Assembly (NCBI GenBank): GCA_028551475.1
Contig: CM052361.1
Span: forward strand, 23,077,491-23,141,490
DNA from: Casuarina equisetifolia
Taxonomy: Eukaryota > Streptophyta > Magnoliopsida > Fagales > Casuarinaceae
DNA: 64,000 bases
Direction of reading: 5' to 3'
Position numbers and translations under genes: made by a program. Under the pieces are notes generated by a model. It saw nothing but the letters and a program-made list of their open reading frames with translations. It searched no databases and was not told the origin of the DNA. Shown one piece after another: positions 23,669-37,031 of this stretch (position 1 is its first letter; each line of letters opens with the position of its first letter).

Positions 23669-26600
23669 CTAAGCAGGGTGTGGAGACTGAGCAGCAATTC
23701 TCCTTTCTACAACCAATTCAGAACAAAAAGTACTTAGAATCATATTGTAAACCTGCTAAAATATTAAAACAACAGAAGATAAGAAATTCTATAGAAGACG
23801 AAACATCAATATGAATTTCAAGTTACATACACAAAATCCACATAGGTTCCATAGCAACAAATTTTTCCAGGTTAAACCATAAAGGGATACATGCCAGAAA
23901 ATTTTCAACTATTTTGATTCATGAAATCCACTGAGTGCTTTAGATTTAAGGGCATGCTTCAAGATGACTCTATGTGAACGACTTATGCACTAAATAGCCG
24001 CAGCAGAGCATGCTTCATTTTCCATTTATAGAAGACGAAACATCAATATGAATTTCAAGTTACATACACAAAATCCATATAGGTTCCAGAGCAACAAATT
24101 TTTCTAGGTTAAACCTTAAAGGGATACGTGCCAAAAAAAAAATCAACTATTTTGATTCATGAAATCCACTGAGTGCTTTACATTTAAGGGCATGCTTCAA
24201 GAACTGACTCTATGTGAACGACTTATGCACTAAATAACCGCAGCAGGGTATGCTTCATTTTCCATTGCTCATTCTGGATATCAGTATCCAACTTATCACA
24301 CATGTGATACAAATGGGCGTTCAAGGAAGAAGTTTAGTTGGTTGGCTAGAGGTGACAGAAAAATAGCAGCTATCTCACTTGTACCCATAAAAGAAATGCA
24401 TGGAAGCGGAGACAACTACATGAAGGTTCACTCAAGTATCTGTGTCTACACGCGCACATCCGCATACATCAGAATATGTAGAAATTAAGAAAAGCAATTT
24501 TTTTGGTTAGTACATGGAAACAACATCTCATGTGGAGAAAAGTAATTAGAGAAGAATATATACCCCCAGCAGCAACAAGTTTCTCTACACGAGCAACAAT
24601 ATGCTTCCCATAGGTGTACTTTTTCAGTGCACTCAAATGAACTTTTATGCGTGAGAGGATCAGCTCACGCTGCTGGTCATCACAAGTCTCCAACACTTTT
24701 TGTACAACATAGTTTGCAAACTGATCTTTCATCATTGCCTGGACAATAAACAAGAAACAAATAAGGACAATATCACAAGAAGAGAATACCAACAGTAACA
24801 AATAAGAAAAGATATAACACAAGAACTAAAAAAATAGTACCATATCGTTTTATTTTTCTAATCACATATTGAATTAGCTAAAAGAAGAAATATAAGAAAT
24901 CATCTTATCAAGTATATGAAATTCTATCAACATGAGCAATTGAAAACCCAATGTCGAAGATATTGAATTGTATTAACAATCATTTGACTAAAGGAATGAT
25001 CTCAAGTCATCAAACAAGCCATGGAAAGGAAAGAAATCTACTAAATAAAGAATGCAAAAAAAAAAAAATCTCCACTGACGGAGTCTAGAGACAACAGCTT
25101 GATATAAGAATTCATTTGGTTATATGAACACCCAATGCCTTCTCCTACTGAGACCTTGTAATGCCACAAGCAAGGTCAAGATTCAGGTTCACTGGCAGTA
25201 GAAGCAGTCCATAAAACAAAGAATAAACAGGTAATCCCAATTAAAGCATTACATCTTCACATCCATGAATCTGTTTCCCGTCATCTCAAAAAGGCATGAA
25301 CTGAAGTCCTAAGTTTCAAGAGATGAGAGACTCCAAGCTTCAGATTACAAAAGATATCATCTTCCAGAAACAACAAGCCTCTTAACAGAATATATTGCAA
25401 GTCTACAGTGAGACTGCGTTTTCTGCAGAAAGAAGACCAAATGCATCTTCCCATGATCACTAATCCACCACGCTGTGTAGAGGTTAAATCTCAAGTGGTT
25501 TACATAACAATATCAAAGACATAATAGTTGGACTGGAAAGCACCAGAGGTCCACCATGGACAAAAATTTGTTACGATTACAGGACATTTTAAACGCTCCT
25601 GACTCCAACCCAAGTTCACAAACCATAAACTATCTCTTGCATAGCACATATATTGAGTAGATTTTAATTAAAGGCATGTAGAGAAAGGACATACCTGAAG
25701 CGGCTCATTTTCATCAGTGGAACCAAGCATTTCATTGACTAGTAACTGACGTTCATTAGGACCACCAAAAGTTAAACACTTCTCCACAACATTGGAGGCA
25801 AATTTCTGCTGACTCATTTGTACTATCTTTCCAGCTAATTCTTTAATAATAGCAGAACGTTCATGAGGTTTTCCATGCTCCAGCACATGCTGTTATGAAA
25901 AATGCAGGAGATCAACCACAGAAGCATCCATAAAAAGTAAAATAGATGAGTCACCAATGGTATGAGCTCGGCCACAAATAAGTAACAGATGCAATGTTAT
26001 GTAACAACTTTAACACAAATATAGTGGTTTCAAATGCTATTAGCAACTAAAGAAGACGGGAAAAAGAATCTCAAACCATCTGGCATTGCAATCAAAGAAG
26101 TAAGGAAATGGAAAATAGATCCGCAACAATAGAAACTTTAGTTGCCAAGACTTACGGGAACCATGTAAAGGAACAGAAGGCAGGAACACAATAAAAACAT
26201 AAACAAAAGACTTGAAGAACTTAAAGAGCGACTAGAATGGTACAAAACTAAAACAACAGCAAAATTAGCAACTACTGTTTACACATCATCAACTTAAAGA
26301 AGCCTGCATCTGTTAAACCACACAGCATATGAAACCTGTAGCCCAAAACTTAACAAAGGGCATGATATTATATCTCATAGAACTCTCAACAAAAAATTGA
26401 TCAATATGTACGACTCCCAGCAAAGAGTAACAGAAAAGATCATAAACCTGGACAACATAATTGCCATACTGATCTTGTGCCAGCATACTAACAGCTCCTA
26501 AAATTTCATCCATAACTTTACTTTGTGTCTTTGGATCTTTGCAGTGCTCCAGTACTCTCTGCCAAATAAAGTATTTAATATTATTGGACCTATAGTTCTT

Positions 26601-29600
26601 AACAGTTCAAACAAGATTACCAATATCTAGAGCAACAAAGTATTTTCTCAACCTGTATCACCCGACAACCATATGGATGGGTGGAAAGGGTGACAACTTG
26701 ATCAAAGAATGTTGAGACAATAAAGTGAATGGCATCTTCAGGAACACATTCAATACATTTCTGGATGACATGGTTCCCATTCTGATCACGAACACATCGC
26801 ATGACATTACCATCAAGTTCTTCCACCATTTTGATCTTCTGGTCCAGATCAACAACTTCTATTGCCTGAACAGTACAAGTACAACAAATCACACAGGCAA
26901 TTCCATAAAAACAATCATACAAGCACATCATTTTATACATCAGCAAAACTTGGATAAAGATCACTGCATATGTGAGCAATCTACATAGCATCTCTTGCTT
27001 GGTGTAGCATGATAATGAAAGAGATAATTGAGCATTGGAACATGAAATCAGTTAAACACGTCAAGATATGGTTGAAGCTCCATTTAAGTAGTAATTAGAA
27101 TGGCTCAATCTTTGTGTAAAAATGACATACTTCAGCCCTAATCAATGAAGGCATTACAGAGTAATTTTGGAGATTGAAATACCTATTTGACCAAATATGC
27201 AGAGTCATCAGAAACAATAATTTGACAGAGAAACCATTAAGCAATGATGTAAGTGGTAGAGCCATAACTTCAAAACACAAAGGACAGAGATCCACAAATC
27301 AATATTTCATTGCACAAAATCATAACATGAAAATGTTGCTTGGTCAAAATATTGATACCTTCTGGATCACTCGACAACCATACATTTGAAGGCTAAGTGT
27401 CAGTACATGACCAAAAAGCTTGTTGGCCAATTCCCTTCTCTGGTTTGGAAGTCCATGCTCAAAAAACTGTATTCAACCACCATGTTTCATTAATAATCCA
27501 CTACAGAGAATTAAAAGTGCAATAAATTATGTCTGCTAAAAAGTAGTGATGTTAGTTACCTTCTGAACTACATAATTACCAAATACATCAGTCATTAAAG
27601 CAAGAGCTTGGGGCATAATTTCCTGATAAACCATGTTTTTCTCTTCTATAGTGGCTGTTTCAAGTTTCTGTTGAATAAATCGGCTTCCATATTGATCGGC
27701 ACTGAATAAAAGACAAAACAACAGCACAACCTCAGAATTATGGCAAAACAATAGACCAAGTAAACCATTTAAGTAGCACACACCTGAATTCAACAACGTG
27801 CCCAGCAATTTCGGAAAGCTCAAAACACTTTGTCTTATTGCTTTTAAACTCTTCTAGTAATGAGGAAGCAAAGCTTTCATCCATGTTACATCCAGCATCC
27901 AGGTGCCAGGGTCCCATGATACCCCCGGCTAAGTTCCTCATGCCAGAAGGAAAACGCATGTTCAGCTCATTATGTCTTATAGGACTACCAGGTCCAACTG
28001 GAGAGTTAGGAATAACAGAACCTGCCATAGGACTTCCAGGATAAGACATGCCAACACCAAATGCAGGACTTCCATAATAGCCATGATGATTAGAACCACC
28101 GGATTTACTGCCCAATGGAACACCATACTGAGACTTCTGGGGAGATATAAGAGACCCAAGATAAGCTTCTGGAGCTCAAGTAAATTCATGTATGAGTTAC
28201 CTAAGTAGCTCCTATCCATAGAAGGGTCATTAAGAGCAGCAAGCTGTGCATACTCAGATGTCCTCAAGTACTGAAGATACATTGGATCAACAAATGGAGC
28301 CTGAACAGCACTCCCTCCCATTTGGTTACCCATCCTCCCCAGATTATGAGCTTCAGATGCAGCAGTTCCAGAAGGCAAACCTCCTGCAAGAACTCTTGAG
28401 TCCATCCCAGGCGCTGCAATAGGAGAGGCTGCACCAACATTATCAAACAAGGGTGGCAGATTACCAGTTCCAAGTTGGCTAGCCATCATGGAAGCCAACG
28501 CAGGATTTATGTTGAAATTATTCAACCCGTAGTTAGTAAATGACATATTTGAACCATCTACATTCTGATACTGAGCGGCTAAACCACTTCCACCATTAAC
28601 AGATCCTTTTAAGTACGATGAATTAGAAGAAAGACCAGACTTTTGCAGTTCCACATGCCTATCCGAGGACAAGCTATTAAGATCCAACCCACCTCCATTG
28701 CTCTTACCTGAATCAGAGTATGACACTTTTGCTGATTGAGGAACAGAAAGCATATGTAAATGCCCAGATTCCGAATTTTTTAGGTATGAATGTTGCTTGA
28801 TGTGATTCTGATTGCCATGTAGGCCAAACATATAGTTTTGTGCACTGTCTACATCCTGCTCAATCTGGGATGGCAAACGATTTTCATCATCCTGAACACC
28901 ATTTGTTGACAAGTTCATGCCAGATAAAGCAGCTACCAGATCTGCAGATTCAGTCATGGTAGATGACACGCCATTGAATGAGTTTGGACTAGCAATGCCT
29001 CTTTTCTCAGATGTTCCAGCTCTGCCTCCTCCAATCGGAGTAGGGCAAGGGCTAGGTGCCCTAGCAACAATCTGAGGATCTGGAGTGTTGCTTCTAGACA
29101 AGGAAGCACCTAGAGCAGCAGCATAAGTATATGAAGAAGGAGGGCCAGTATTTTGGACAACAGCTGAGGCCTGACCATTTGCACCAGAAGTTTTCAATTC
29201 ACGGCGCAAATGAGCAAGCTCTGCTTCAGCAGAACCTAGAGCCTCAGCATTTTCATCAAAAGCATTACGGCTTGCTGGACGAGATGGAAGTCCAGTAACG
29301 GAAGAAGCACGCCCTATGTCATCCTGAACAGATAATAATTCCAAGTCACCAAAAGGAGAAGACTAAGAGGGACAAAAAAGAGTAAGCTATTCAAGCTAGA
29401 AGGAACTTGCACATCAGTGTAAAAATGCCCTACCAAACTTCATAACAATAAGCTAGGTATACAACCACTCCACAATTTAAGTTCAAAAAGAAAATGCCTA
29501 AGAGAAAAAACTAATGTAACAGCAGGTTCAACAACAATACTGCATTAAAGACAGAAAACGGAAGATAGTATAAGAAATTGAAGAGAGTCAAGAGATTCAA

Positions 29601-30999
29601 AGTACTATCCATGATTAACAATCATCATTAAAAACAAAGGACAAGACATTCTTCAGCAGATTGGAAAGTGTGAGGTAATCAAAAAAGCAGCCAACTGAAA
29701 GACAGCAACCTTATGCATACATTTGCACACACCTGATTTAAGATTGAGGAAAAAAAAACTGTCACAAGTTAAAATAGGCACCTAATATACCTATATCTAT
29801 TCATATAAAGATAAATAATTCCACAAAAGGAGTGAATGATTTTCCCCAGACACAGAACTCAAGTCGACCACTAGTGTAGATCTGCCAGTTCCTAAAGCCA
29901 TGGGATTACATTGTGATATGCTTTCCTACTAAGTCTTCATACTGCTCACATCAATTTGTAGCAGGCAACATCGAAAAATATTTTTCTTTCTAACTGATCA
30001 TAAGTCCACAATTGTATACTTTGATGAAAATACAAATTACAATATAATACAAGGGTGCCAACCAGCAAGGCTGACACACATCTATGTCCCCAAGATACAG
30101 TTCGATTAACCCTCCTTCCAATCAAATAAACAGTTTTCAGGAAAGATAGCCAATATATTCACGTCAAATATCCGTGAAGGAAGCAAAAGAGTTAACGACG
30201 GACAATTTAAGGGGAAAAATACTTTGATGCTCAAACTACTCTCAACAAACAACTGCAGAAAACCAATGATCTCACAGTCCAAGACAGTACTAAGATTCAG
30301 ACAGTCAAGAGAGCAAATGATGACCTGAAAGATTTCAGCGAGACTCTTTTGTTTGCTTCCTAGTCCCAGACCTGGCAAACCAATCAGTCCATCGCCACCC
30401 CACTCTGCAGAGCCATGTCCCTTGTCAGACTCAAGCTCGCTCTCTGGTTTCCTCGTGTTAAACCCAGGCGGCATGGAAAATAACGACCTACCGCCAGCAT
30501 CATCGGCCCTATTCGCTTTCCGCCTATCTCCAATCCCACCCAACACTGAGCTTCCCCCTTTCAACCTTTGTGCAAATCTCCAATCCTCCTTCGATAGCAA
30601 AGGAGGCGGAAGCCGAGGATTCAGATTCACATTCGAGTAATAATACGAAAGATAAGCTGGATCAGACCTCAGCTCCTCCTCAGACGCAAACGCATTTCCA
30701 TTCTTACTTCCAGTAAACTCCGCAAAGGCAGCACTGCCTCCGCCTCCCCCACCACCACCACCACCAACACCACCACCACCACCACCAGCACCAAACAACC
30801 CACCCACTGCACTCAACGAACCCTCAACAGTTGGAGGAGCAGACCCACTTCTATACAAATTAAGCTCACGCTCAAGATCATCGGCCTCTTGCCGACTACG
30901 CTGCTCGCGGAGCAACATCCCTATCTCCTGCTCCAAATCATCACCGAACGATCCTTCGTTACCTCCAAGCATCGGTCTCCTTCCCAATTCACTCAACAT
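23669..30999 (-). CDS. PUM: Pumilio-family RNA-binding protein (APUM1/2/3 group); one-base frameshift in exon 2
   Basis: Cytoplasmic Pumilio proteins bind UGUA-type sites in mRNA 3' ends and repress or destabilise them. Nine exons read: 30325-30999, 27784-29323, 27560-27701, 27359-27466, 26653-26865, 26448-26558, 25695-25889, 24564-24738, 23669-23706. All have GT-AG borders and matching phases, about 1065 residues in total. The start [10 protein letters not shown] fits the family; the Met codon at 30999 is the first real ATG. The N-terminal region has a Gly run and conserved [12 protein letters not shown] and [12 protein letters not shown] motifs. All eight repeats are present with recognition residues SxxRQ-type, NYQ, CRQ, NHQ, CRQ, NYQ, SNE, NYQ (repeats 1-8), predicting UGUANAUA binding. 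At about 28166 one base is missing (CAGAAGCTT where CAGAAGGCTT restores the frame). As written, translation stops 63 codons later, before all repeats. Confidence 0.92.
23791..24266 (+). repeat. Tandem duplication of about 238 bp in the last Pumilio intron
   Basis: Units 23791-24027 and 24028-24266 are head-to-tail and about 95% identical. Both begin ATAGAAGACGAAACATCAA and end near GCTTCATTTTCCATT. They differ by substitutions, an A-run and a 2-bp insertion. The duplication stays within the intron and does not touch the splice sites at 23707 and 24563. Confidence 0.92.
30737..30793 (-). repeat. Glycine-codon microsatellite in Pumilio exon 1
   Basis: A run of mostly GGT/GGC codons encodes nearly uninterrupted Gly broken by one Val and one Ala. 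Arabidopsis relatives have a shorter Gly patch at the same place. Likely length-polymorphic by replication slippage. Confidence 0.75.
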
Positions 31000-31560
31000 T
31001 CTCAAAACCTCAAATTGGTCATCACCCCCAACAAGACTCCAAATTGATCAGTACCCACTTGCCACAACCAACCTTAAACCCTATAATAATCTCAAAACCA
31101 AAACTTCGCAGCCCCTATATTTACAACCCCGTAGCTCTTACTTCCAACCTAATCAAAACCCAAAATTTTCACTACCAAACCTACTCCCAACTCTAAAACT
31201 ATACAATCAACCATCAAAATACACATAACAATCCCAAGTCACCCATTCCCAAAGATCAAATTCTCCGCAACATATTTTCATGTACCGCCAAAAAAAAAAA
31301 ATTCCCACAACAAGTACAAGAAATACGAGAGCAAGCGTCGCGAAATAAATCAGAATAAACAGTTGCAAAGCAGGGAACTGGTTCGCCGAGATCAAACAGC
31401 AAAGTCCTACAGAACAAGCGAGCTAGCAGGGATGACGGAGATCAATCCGGCGGCGATTTGGGTCTAGCAAGAACCCTTAGGGTTTTGTTCCAATGCCAAA
31501 GCCGTGGACGATTAAATACGGTGATATAGAGGCAAAATTAATTTCCTTTTTCCGGGTTTT
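31000..31560 (-). promoter_or_regulatory. Pumilio 5' leader and proximal promoter
   Basis: Upstream of the Pumilio ATG the minus strand has a long pyrimidine- and purine-biased leader. A telo-box (AAACCCTAA on the minus strand, 31477-31485) lies at the far end, a motif common near transcription starts of plant genes active in growing tissue. The real transcription start and any leader intron cannot be fixed from sequence alone. Confidence 0.45.
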
Positions 31561-34500
31561 ATTTCTTTTTTAATTCTTTAAAGTCTTGGAATATCTCAAA
31601 TAATTGTTTTCATATATATTCCTAAAGATTAGGGATGATTGACCAAGCGACAACCGACTGATGTAGGGAAATAGCAAAGGTTGACAACGATGTTTGGTTC
31701 CGGCTCTTGTTCGGAAACTAGGATCTGTGACTGACACGTCAGCCCCATAGATTCGCTGCTTTCATAGAGCAAGTACAACCAGTAAATATGACCGACTATG
31801 GGGGGTAATTTGTTACTAGAATTTTAAGTAGAAATTGAAACCCAAAAAAATATAGGGTTATTCTTGTAATTCTCGTTGTAAAACGACATTATTTTGGATA
31901 TACATCATTGTTATGTTTGGAAAATCGAATGTTACAGAGACAACAAGCAATAATTATCAATGATGACGAATATATAACTATTTGTATAACGGTTGATTTC
32001 GCGTGTTTATGTGATCTAATCTCAATAGATCAATGTATTAATGTTAACCTAAATTTTTCTTCTTTATAATTTCTTAGGCTTTAACTTAATGTAAGTAGAA
32101 TCTTATATTGGATATTGGTATAAACTTGTCTCCCTTATCTAAACCCACCAATAATTTAATCAACTAAGCTTAAATATGATTAAATTATTCTTAGTGGACG
32201 ATAACTTCTCTGTTTGCATAAGTATACATAGGATAATGTTTTGTTGGGTAGTGGAGAGAGTGTTACTTCCCTTGGGTTCTTTCCTTATGAGCAGAAATTG
32301 AACAAAATGGATATACATAAAGAACATATATTTTCTAGACATAAGAATATTTTCTAGTAAATGCTTCTTAGGTTGTAACACACTTGTGCTGGGTTTTCTC
32401 TGACTATTTGTTGTCTTTTCCTACTTTCGGTGATCACAGAAAATGAATACATCACCTTCTTTATTGTTTATGTTATCGAGCTGTGTACCCCGTGAGTTGT
32501 TATGCTTGGGACCAAACAGAAGCTCGTCAAACATTAACATTAACATTAACATTAACATTTCTAGATGTGTGACAAACCAGCAGTTGACTGAGGAAGATCC
32601 CTTACTTCATGTTATTTAGCTTTACATTTTGTTCCTTTTTTCTTCCAACTAATACAATCCCACCTCTTTTTTCAACTAAAAGAGTGCTGCTTTGAGGCAT
32701 TTAGTCAAAGATAGGTGGATGATAGGCTGGGCCACAAGGCATGCTGCCGGTTTTTATGTCAACAGTTGAGTGACAATAACATCACTTGCCCTAGTCAGAA
32801 AAGGAGTTGTGTTTTTTGAAATAAATGTGAGAAAGGCTGCAAGACGAAGAAGAACATGCGAGGTTGTCCAACCACGTTAAAAAGGTGTGAGAAATTTATG
32901 CAACAGGTTAAAGGATAAACATACTTTGAAAATAAAATTTAAAATGAATCTGTAGTTTTACTTTAAAATGAATGTGTAAAGAATTATGTATGACAATAGA
33001 GTTTCACGTTAAAAGAAGATAAGTACTTATATTGTACTTTATCACTTTAAGTAACTCATCTTCTTAATGAAGTACTTTAAGAAATTGTGAATTTAGGTTT
33101 TTAACATTATAGTACTGTAATTTGTCTTTCTTTTATATGTTATAGTTCAATTATTCAAATGGATGAGTATTTCATGGTAGCTTAAAAGAAAGAAAAACTT
33201 TTTAATTCTTTAGTTAATTTTTAAATTAAGTCTTGAGCCTTCTAACTTGATATAGGAATTAAGGTTGAATATGCCATGACATGTTTAGTATGCTAAAAGT
33301 ATATGTAGCACAAAAGTCATATATAAAAAAAATAAGTCTTTAAAGTAAAGTTTAAAAGAAAAAAAGACTATCTAACCTTTAAACTAGTTTTTGAGTTTGA
33401 TCTTTCTACATTTTTACTAATTATACGCAAAAGTGTAATATTTCCTAAATTTGGATATCATGCTAGAAGAAGCAAAATAAGAATGAAGAAAAGAAGAAGA
33501 AGAAAATCTAAGGTTCATGAGAAAATTCAAAAAAAAAAATGTGGTTTTGCATTAAGAATTGTGTATAAAAGCCTTAAATTATCTAGATATTGCTTAAAAA
33601 AACTTCTTTGTAGAAAGAAAAAAGTTAATTATGTTGGAGCTGACTTTTACATTGCAATTGAGTTTCTAACAAAAGTAATCTAGGATCTTTTATTCTCATG
33701 AAGGTTTGAGTACAGGTTTTCTTTTCTGTTCCTTGAGAAAGACGTGGAGTATTGTTCTTGAAAAGCATGAAGGAATTTTCCTTCTTTTGTTTTTTAGAAA
33801 GAATCTTCCTAACAAAAGATACTTGGCCCAATACTATAAAATGCTTTCAGATGAACAGTACGTTTGGAGGTGGGTAGCTGATGCCAACGTTAACCAAAGA
33901 CAACTTTGAATCTGGAAAGAGTTTCTAGTCGGCAAGAGTGGGTATGGTCGGTACATGTCTCTCAGATCATTTCGCAGCTTCTTCTTCTAGCCCCTTAATT
34001 TATAAGTAAAAATAAAAACCTTAATTTTGGATTTGTATTGCTTTATCCTTCTGCAACTTTTTTGGCTATTTCTTTTTGAAAATTATGGTCCCAATGTAAA
34101 ATAAGGTAAGCATTTGTCTTGGAATGCTTAAAGAAAACGGAAACATTAATTTTTGGATGTTCGGGTCAGCTTCAGTTTGTATTAATTGTTTCTTTCCTCT
34201 TCAATTACGAGAGACTTCCAATAAACCCAAAAAAAAATGGTAGGGCTTGCTTCTATAATTATTTTGGTTGAATTTATGCAACGTATTACCAAATAAACTA
34301 TTGGTTCATTACCTCACTCAAAAATTATTTTTAAAAGATGATGGAATATATTATCATGTAAATAGAATCCAAATAATATAAGATTATTACTTATAACACA
34401 TATCTTTATTATAATAGTCAAATTATTGGACTATTGTGATAAAAAAGAGTGTTAAGATATAGATATCAAGTCCTATATTATTAAAAAAAAAATATTAAGA

Positions 34501-35205
34501 ATCATATTTATATAATAAGAAATATTTTTTTAAAATTTTATTATTATTTTTTATTACAATTCACACATTTAGAAAAGGAGAAGGAGTATCTTGAACCCTA
34601 AAACTTGTTGGATGGACATATTAGAAGTGCTTGGCACTTTTGCCAATAGGCTAAGGGAGGCACCCCATATAATAATAAATATTAAGTAAATGACTTTAAA
34701 GTTAAATAATAAATTTCTTGATATGATATCAAAGTTAAGAATTCCTTAATACTTTTATAAATTGTAACATGTTAAAATGTGAGAATGAATTTTACATTGT
34801 TAAAAAAATTATATTAATAATCACATTTATATAATAATAAATTTTATTAACTCTAATTCAATTTTAAATTAGAAAGTGAACCTCTTGATACAAATAATTT
34901 TTACTTTTTTGGTAAATGATAACAATCGCATAGATATGTTATTACGTCACCCTCTTTCTAAAAGAATTTTATACTTCAAATCTTCATAATTCTGATTCTA
35001 AATTGACAAGACTGGAAAACTGAGGGACAAAAAAGCCCAAAAATCAGGGGTTCAAATTCACTTCCTTTTTCCTTTCTTTCCCTGTGCATTCGTCACTTCT
35101 GTCCACTTTGTTGGGCTTTCCCTTCACGAGGTTAATGATCATGTTTGGTTTAAAGCTTATACAAACTTAATATCTTAAACAGTTACATATTGTAAGAGTT
35201 AGGTC
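31561..35205. other. AT-rich intergenic region; no gene recognised
   Basis: Open frames are short, lysine- or phenylalanine-rich and AT-driven. Features seen: a five-unit ACATTA repeat at 32531-32559, A-rich low complexity near 33.48-33.54 kb, and two related AT-rich blocks around 34.48-34.54 and 34.80-34.85 kb that share TTTATATAATAA and may be miniature transposon remains. Confidence 0.5.
32531..32559 (+). repeat. ACATTA hexanucleotide microsatellite
   Basis: Nearly five perfect copies of ACATTA in intergenic DNA. The same strand could be read as TAACAT; no coding role. Confidence 0.9.
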
Positions 35206-35566
35206 TCATCCCACATGCATATGATTCAACTTTGCTGCCCATCCATCCGTCTTGTGATTTGGTCCACTTGAGGGAGGCCCTGGCAGATATCCAGAATGGG
35301 ATAAGACATTGGTGTCTTGTTCACATTGTCTTACGTTAGCTGATAAGGTTGGGGAAACAGCATTGCGGGCGTTAAGTCCTCGTTGAGCTCAGCTGCACAA
35401 GACCCAAGCCCGGGATATCAGAATATGGACCTCTAAACTGCCCAAGTCCTTCCATCGAGAGGTTCCCTTGGTTCCCTCCCGCCATTGCAATCATACGAGA
35501 GGAAAAAGGTTGTCTTTGGGGCAGCTTGGGCTTCAAAAGCATGTCATATTGAAGCTTAGTAAACAA
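35206..35566 (-). pseudogene. Orphan 3'-exon relic of an unrecognised gene
   Basis: The minus strand encodes a coherent hydrophilic sequence in two overlapping frames. The first part reads QPFSSRMIAMAGGNQGNLSM and on through DIPGLGLVQLS, then meets TAA. One frame over, it continues with NARNAVSPTLSANVRQ and ends GPNHKTDGWAAKLNHMHVG before TGA at 35206-35208. Amino-acid composition and codon use look like a true C-terminus broken by a small indel. No upstream exons are seen. Family unknown. Confidence 0.45.
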
Positions 35567-37031
35567 CTACTGGGTTGAATTTGTAGGAGTTTGATTTTAG
35601 ATAAACGATGGAATGATTTTGCTTATTACTAAAATATTTTTAGTATACGCCAAAGTGTCATATTCTATCACACTCCTACAAACTGATGTTATATCTTATG
35701 GGGTTAGTTTATTTTGAAGAAAGTAACAATGAGTAATATATGTATGATTTAGAAGAATTTGTTTCTAAGGTTTGACACCATTATGAAAACGTGTTACCAT
35801 ACAATTTGGTTGAGGTGATTTTGTTGCGTATTGTCTGAAACAAAGGTTGGTAAGGGTACATGTATACAGTGGCTTAGCAAATTCAATATTGTCATGAACA
35901 TTTGACTTTATATTAATTAACTAGTGATGTGGGCCTCAAATTCTAACTTCTTAATTTTAAACAGTAATTGAATCACTATTGACATGTTGAAATTTTATGA
36001 CCTTTTCTTTTACATGATTGATACCCATGATTCCTTTCCTCCTTCTGACTTGATAAGATCTAAGTCGTGTTTCTTTTGTGAAAATGATAAGATCAAGCCA
36101 CGCTTCTTTTGTACGAAGGATTGCAAGGAATTATTCCTTTTTCTGATGGGACAAGTTGGGGAGAAAACTACAAGGACATCTTTTAGGTACGCATGGTTGG
36201 AGCCCACGAAATGACCACCCTTTTCTTTTTTGGTTCTTTTCCATGAATGAATCTTCACCTTGCGCCGCTGTTCGATGCTCTTAATTGACGTTGGTGAATG
36301 GACACCACCTACAAAGTAGCTCATCCAGCAGACAAATCAGCGAATACTGCTAGTACAGTAGAAAAGGACTAAGGCCTTCGCATAAGCCTCAAACAGTACA
36401 AATTAGCTAATACTGCATATGATGCAATTTGTAGTCGTGCCTTTCACTTTAGAACTCTTGGGGAAATTACGGCCAAAATGCCAGGACCCATTTGCTTTGT
36501 AGATTCTTACCATGCTAACCGGGACAGGGCCATTGGCTACCGGAGAAAGGCGTGGTTTCTTCAAAGTAACATCTGCTAGTTCAATAGTAGACAACTCTTT
36601 CCACCGAGTTTTTCTATACCCTCAAATGGCGCCAATCGGCTAGCTCTTCACAAATTCTGGGAAGAAGACGTGTTTCACTACTCTTCAAAAATTTCGAACG
36701 GCGTTTGTTTTTAAGCAGTTTCTTGCTTAAAAAATGATTATTTGTCCCAGAACACCTTGGAGGTGATTCCTAAATGACCCCTCTTGCCGCGTAGGTTCAG
36801 TTTAGTAGCAGGACGTTGGATTGACCACAAGAGTCGGCTGATGGAGAATTGATATCTCCGAAGATGTCCCAAAAGCAGATCTATAAAAAGATCCAGAGGG
36901 GAAGCACTAGTGAGCAATCTTTAGAAGAAGAAAGCTAGCAAAAGGCTGCTGATCACCTGCAGGATACCCCAAGATAACTTCTGTTTCGGATGAGGATTTG
37001 GACAACTTCTTGCGAATGTAATACCTACGTG
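35567..37031. other. Intergenic, downstream flank of the PPR gene
   Basis: The block 36.24-36.38 kb is duplicated at 52.81-52.95 kb next to a broken PPR copy, so it marks the edge of the PPR duplication unit. Open frames at 36010-36324 and 36403-36594 (-) match no family I recognise. 36.7-37.03 kb should include the PPR 3' untranslated region. Confidence 0.5.

Noticed and set aside
33483..33683. Lys-rich open frame
   Set aside because: A-run driven low complexity.
35040..35070. Possible tRNA T-arm (GGGGTTCAAATTC)
   Set aside because: No complementary stem and no D-arm or acceptor upstream.
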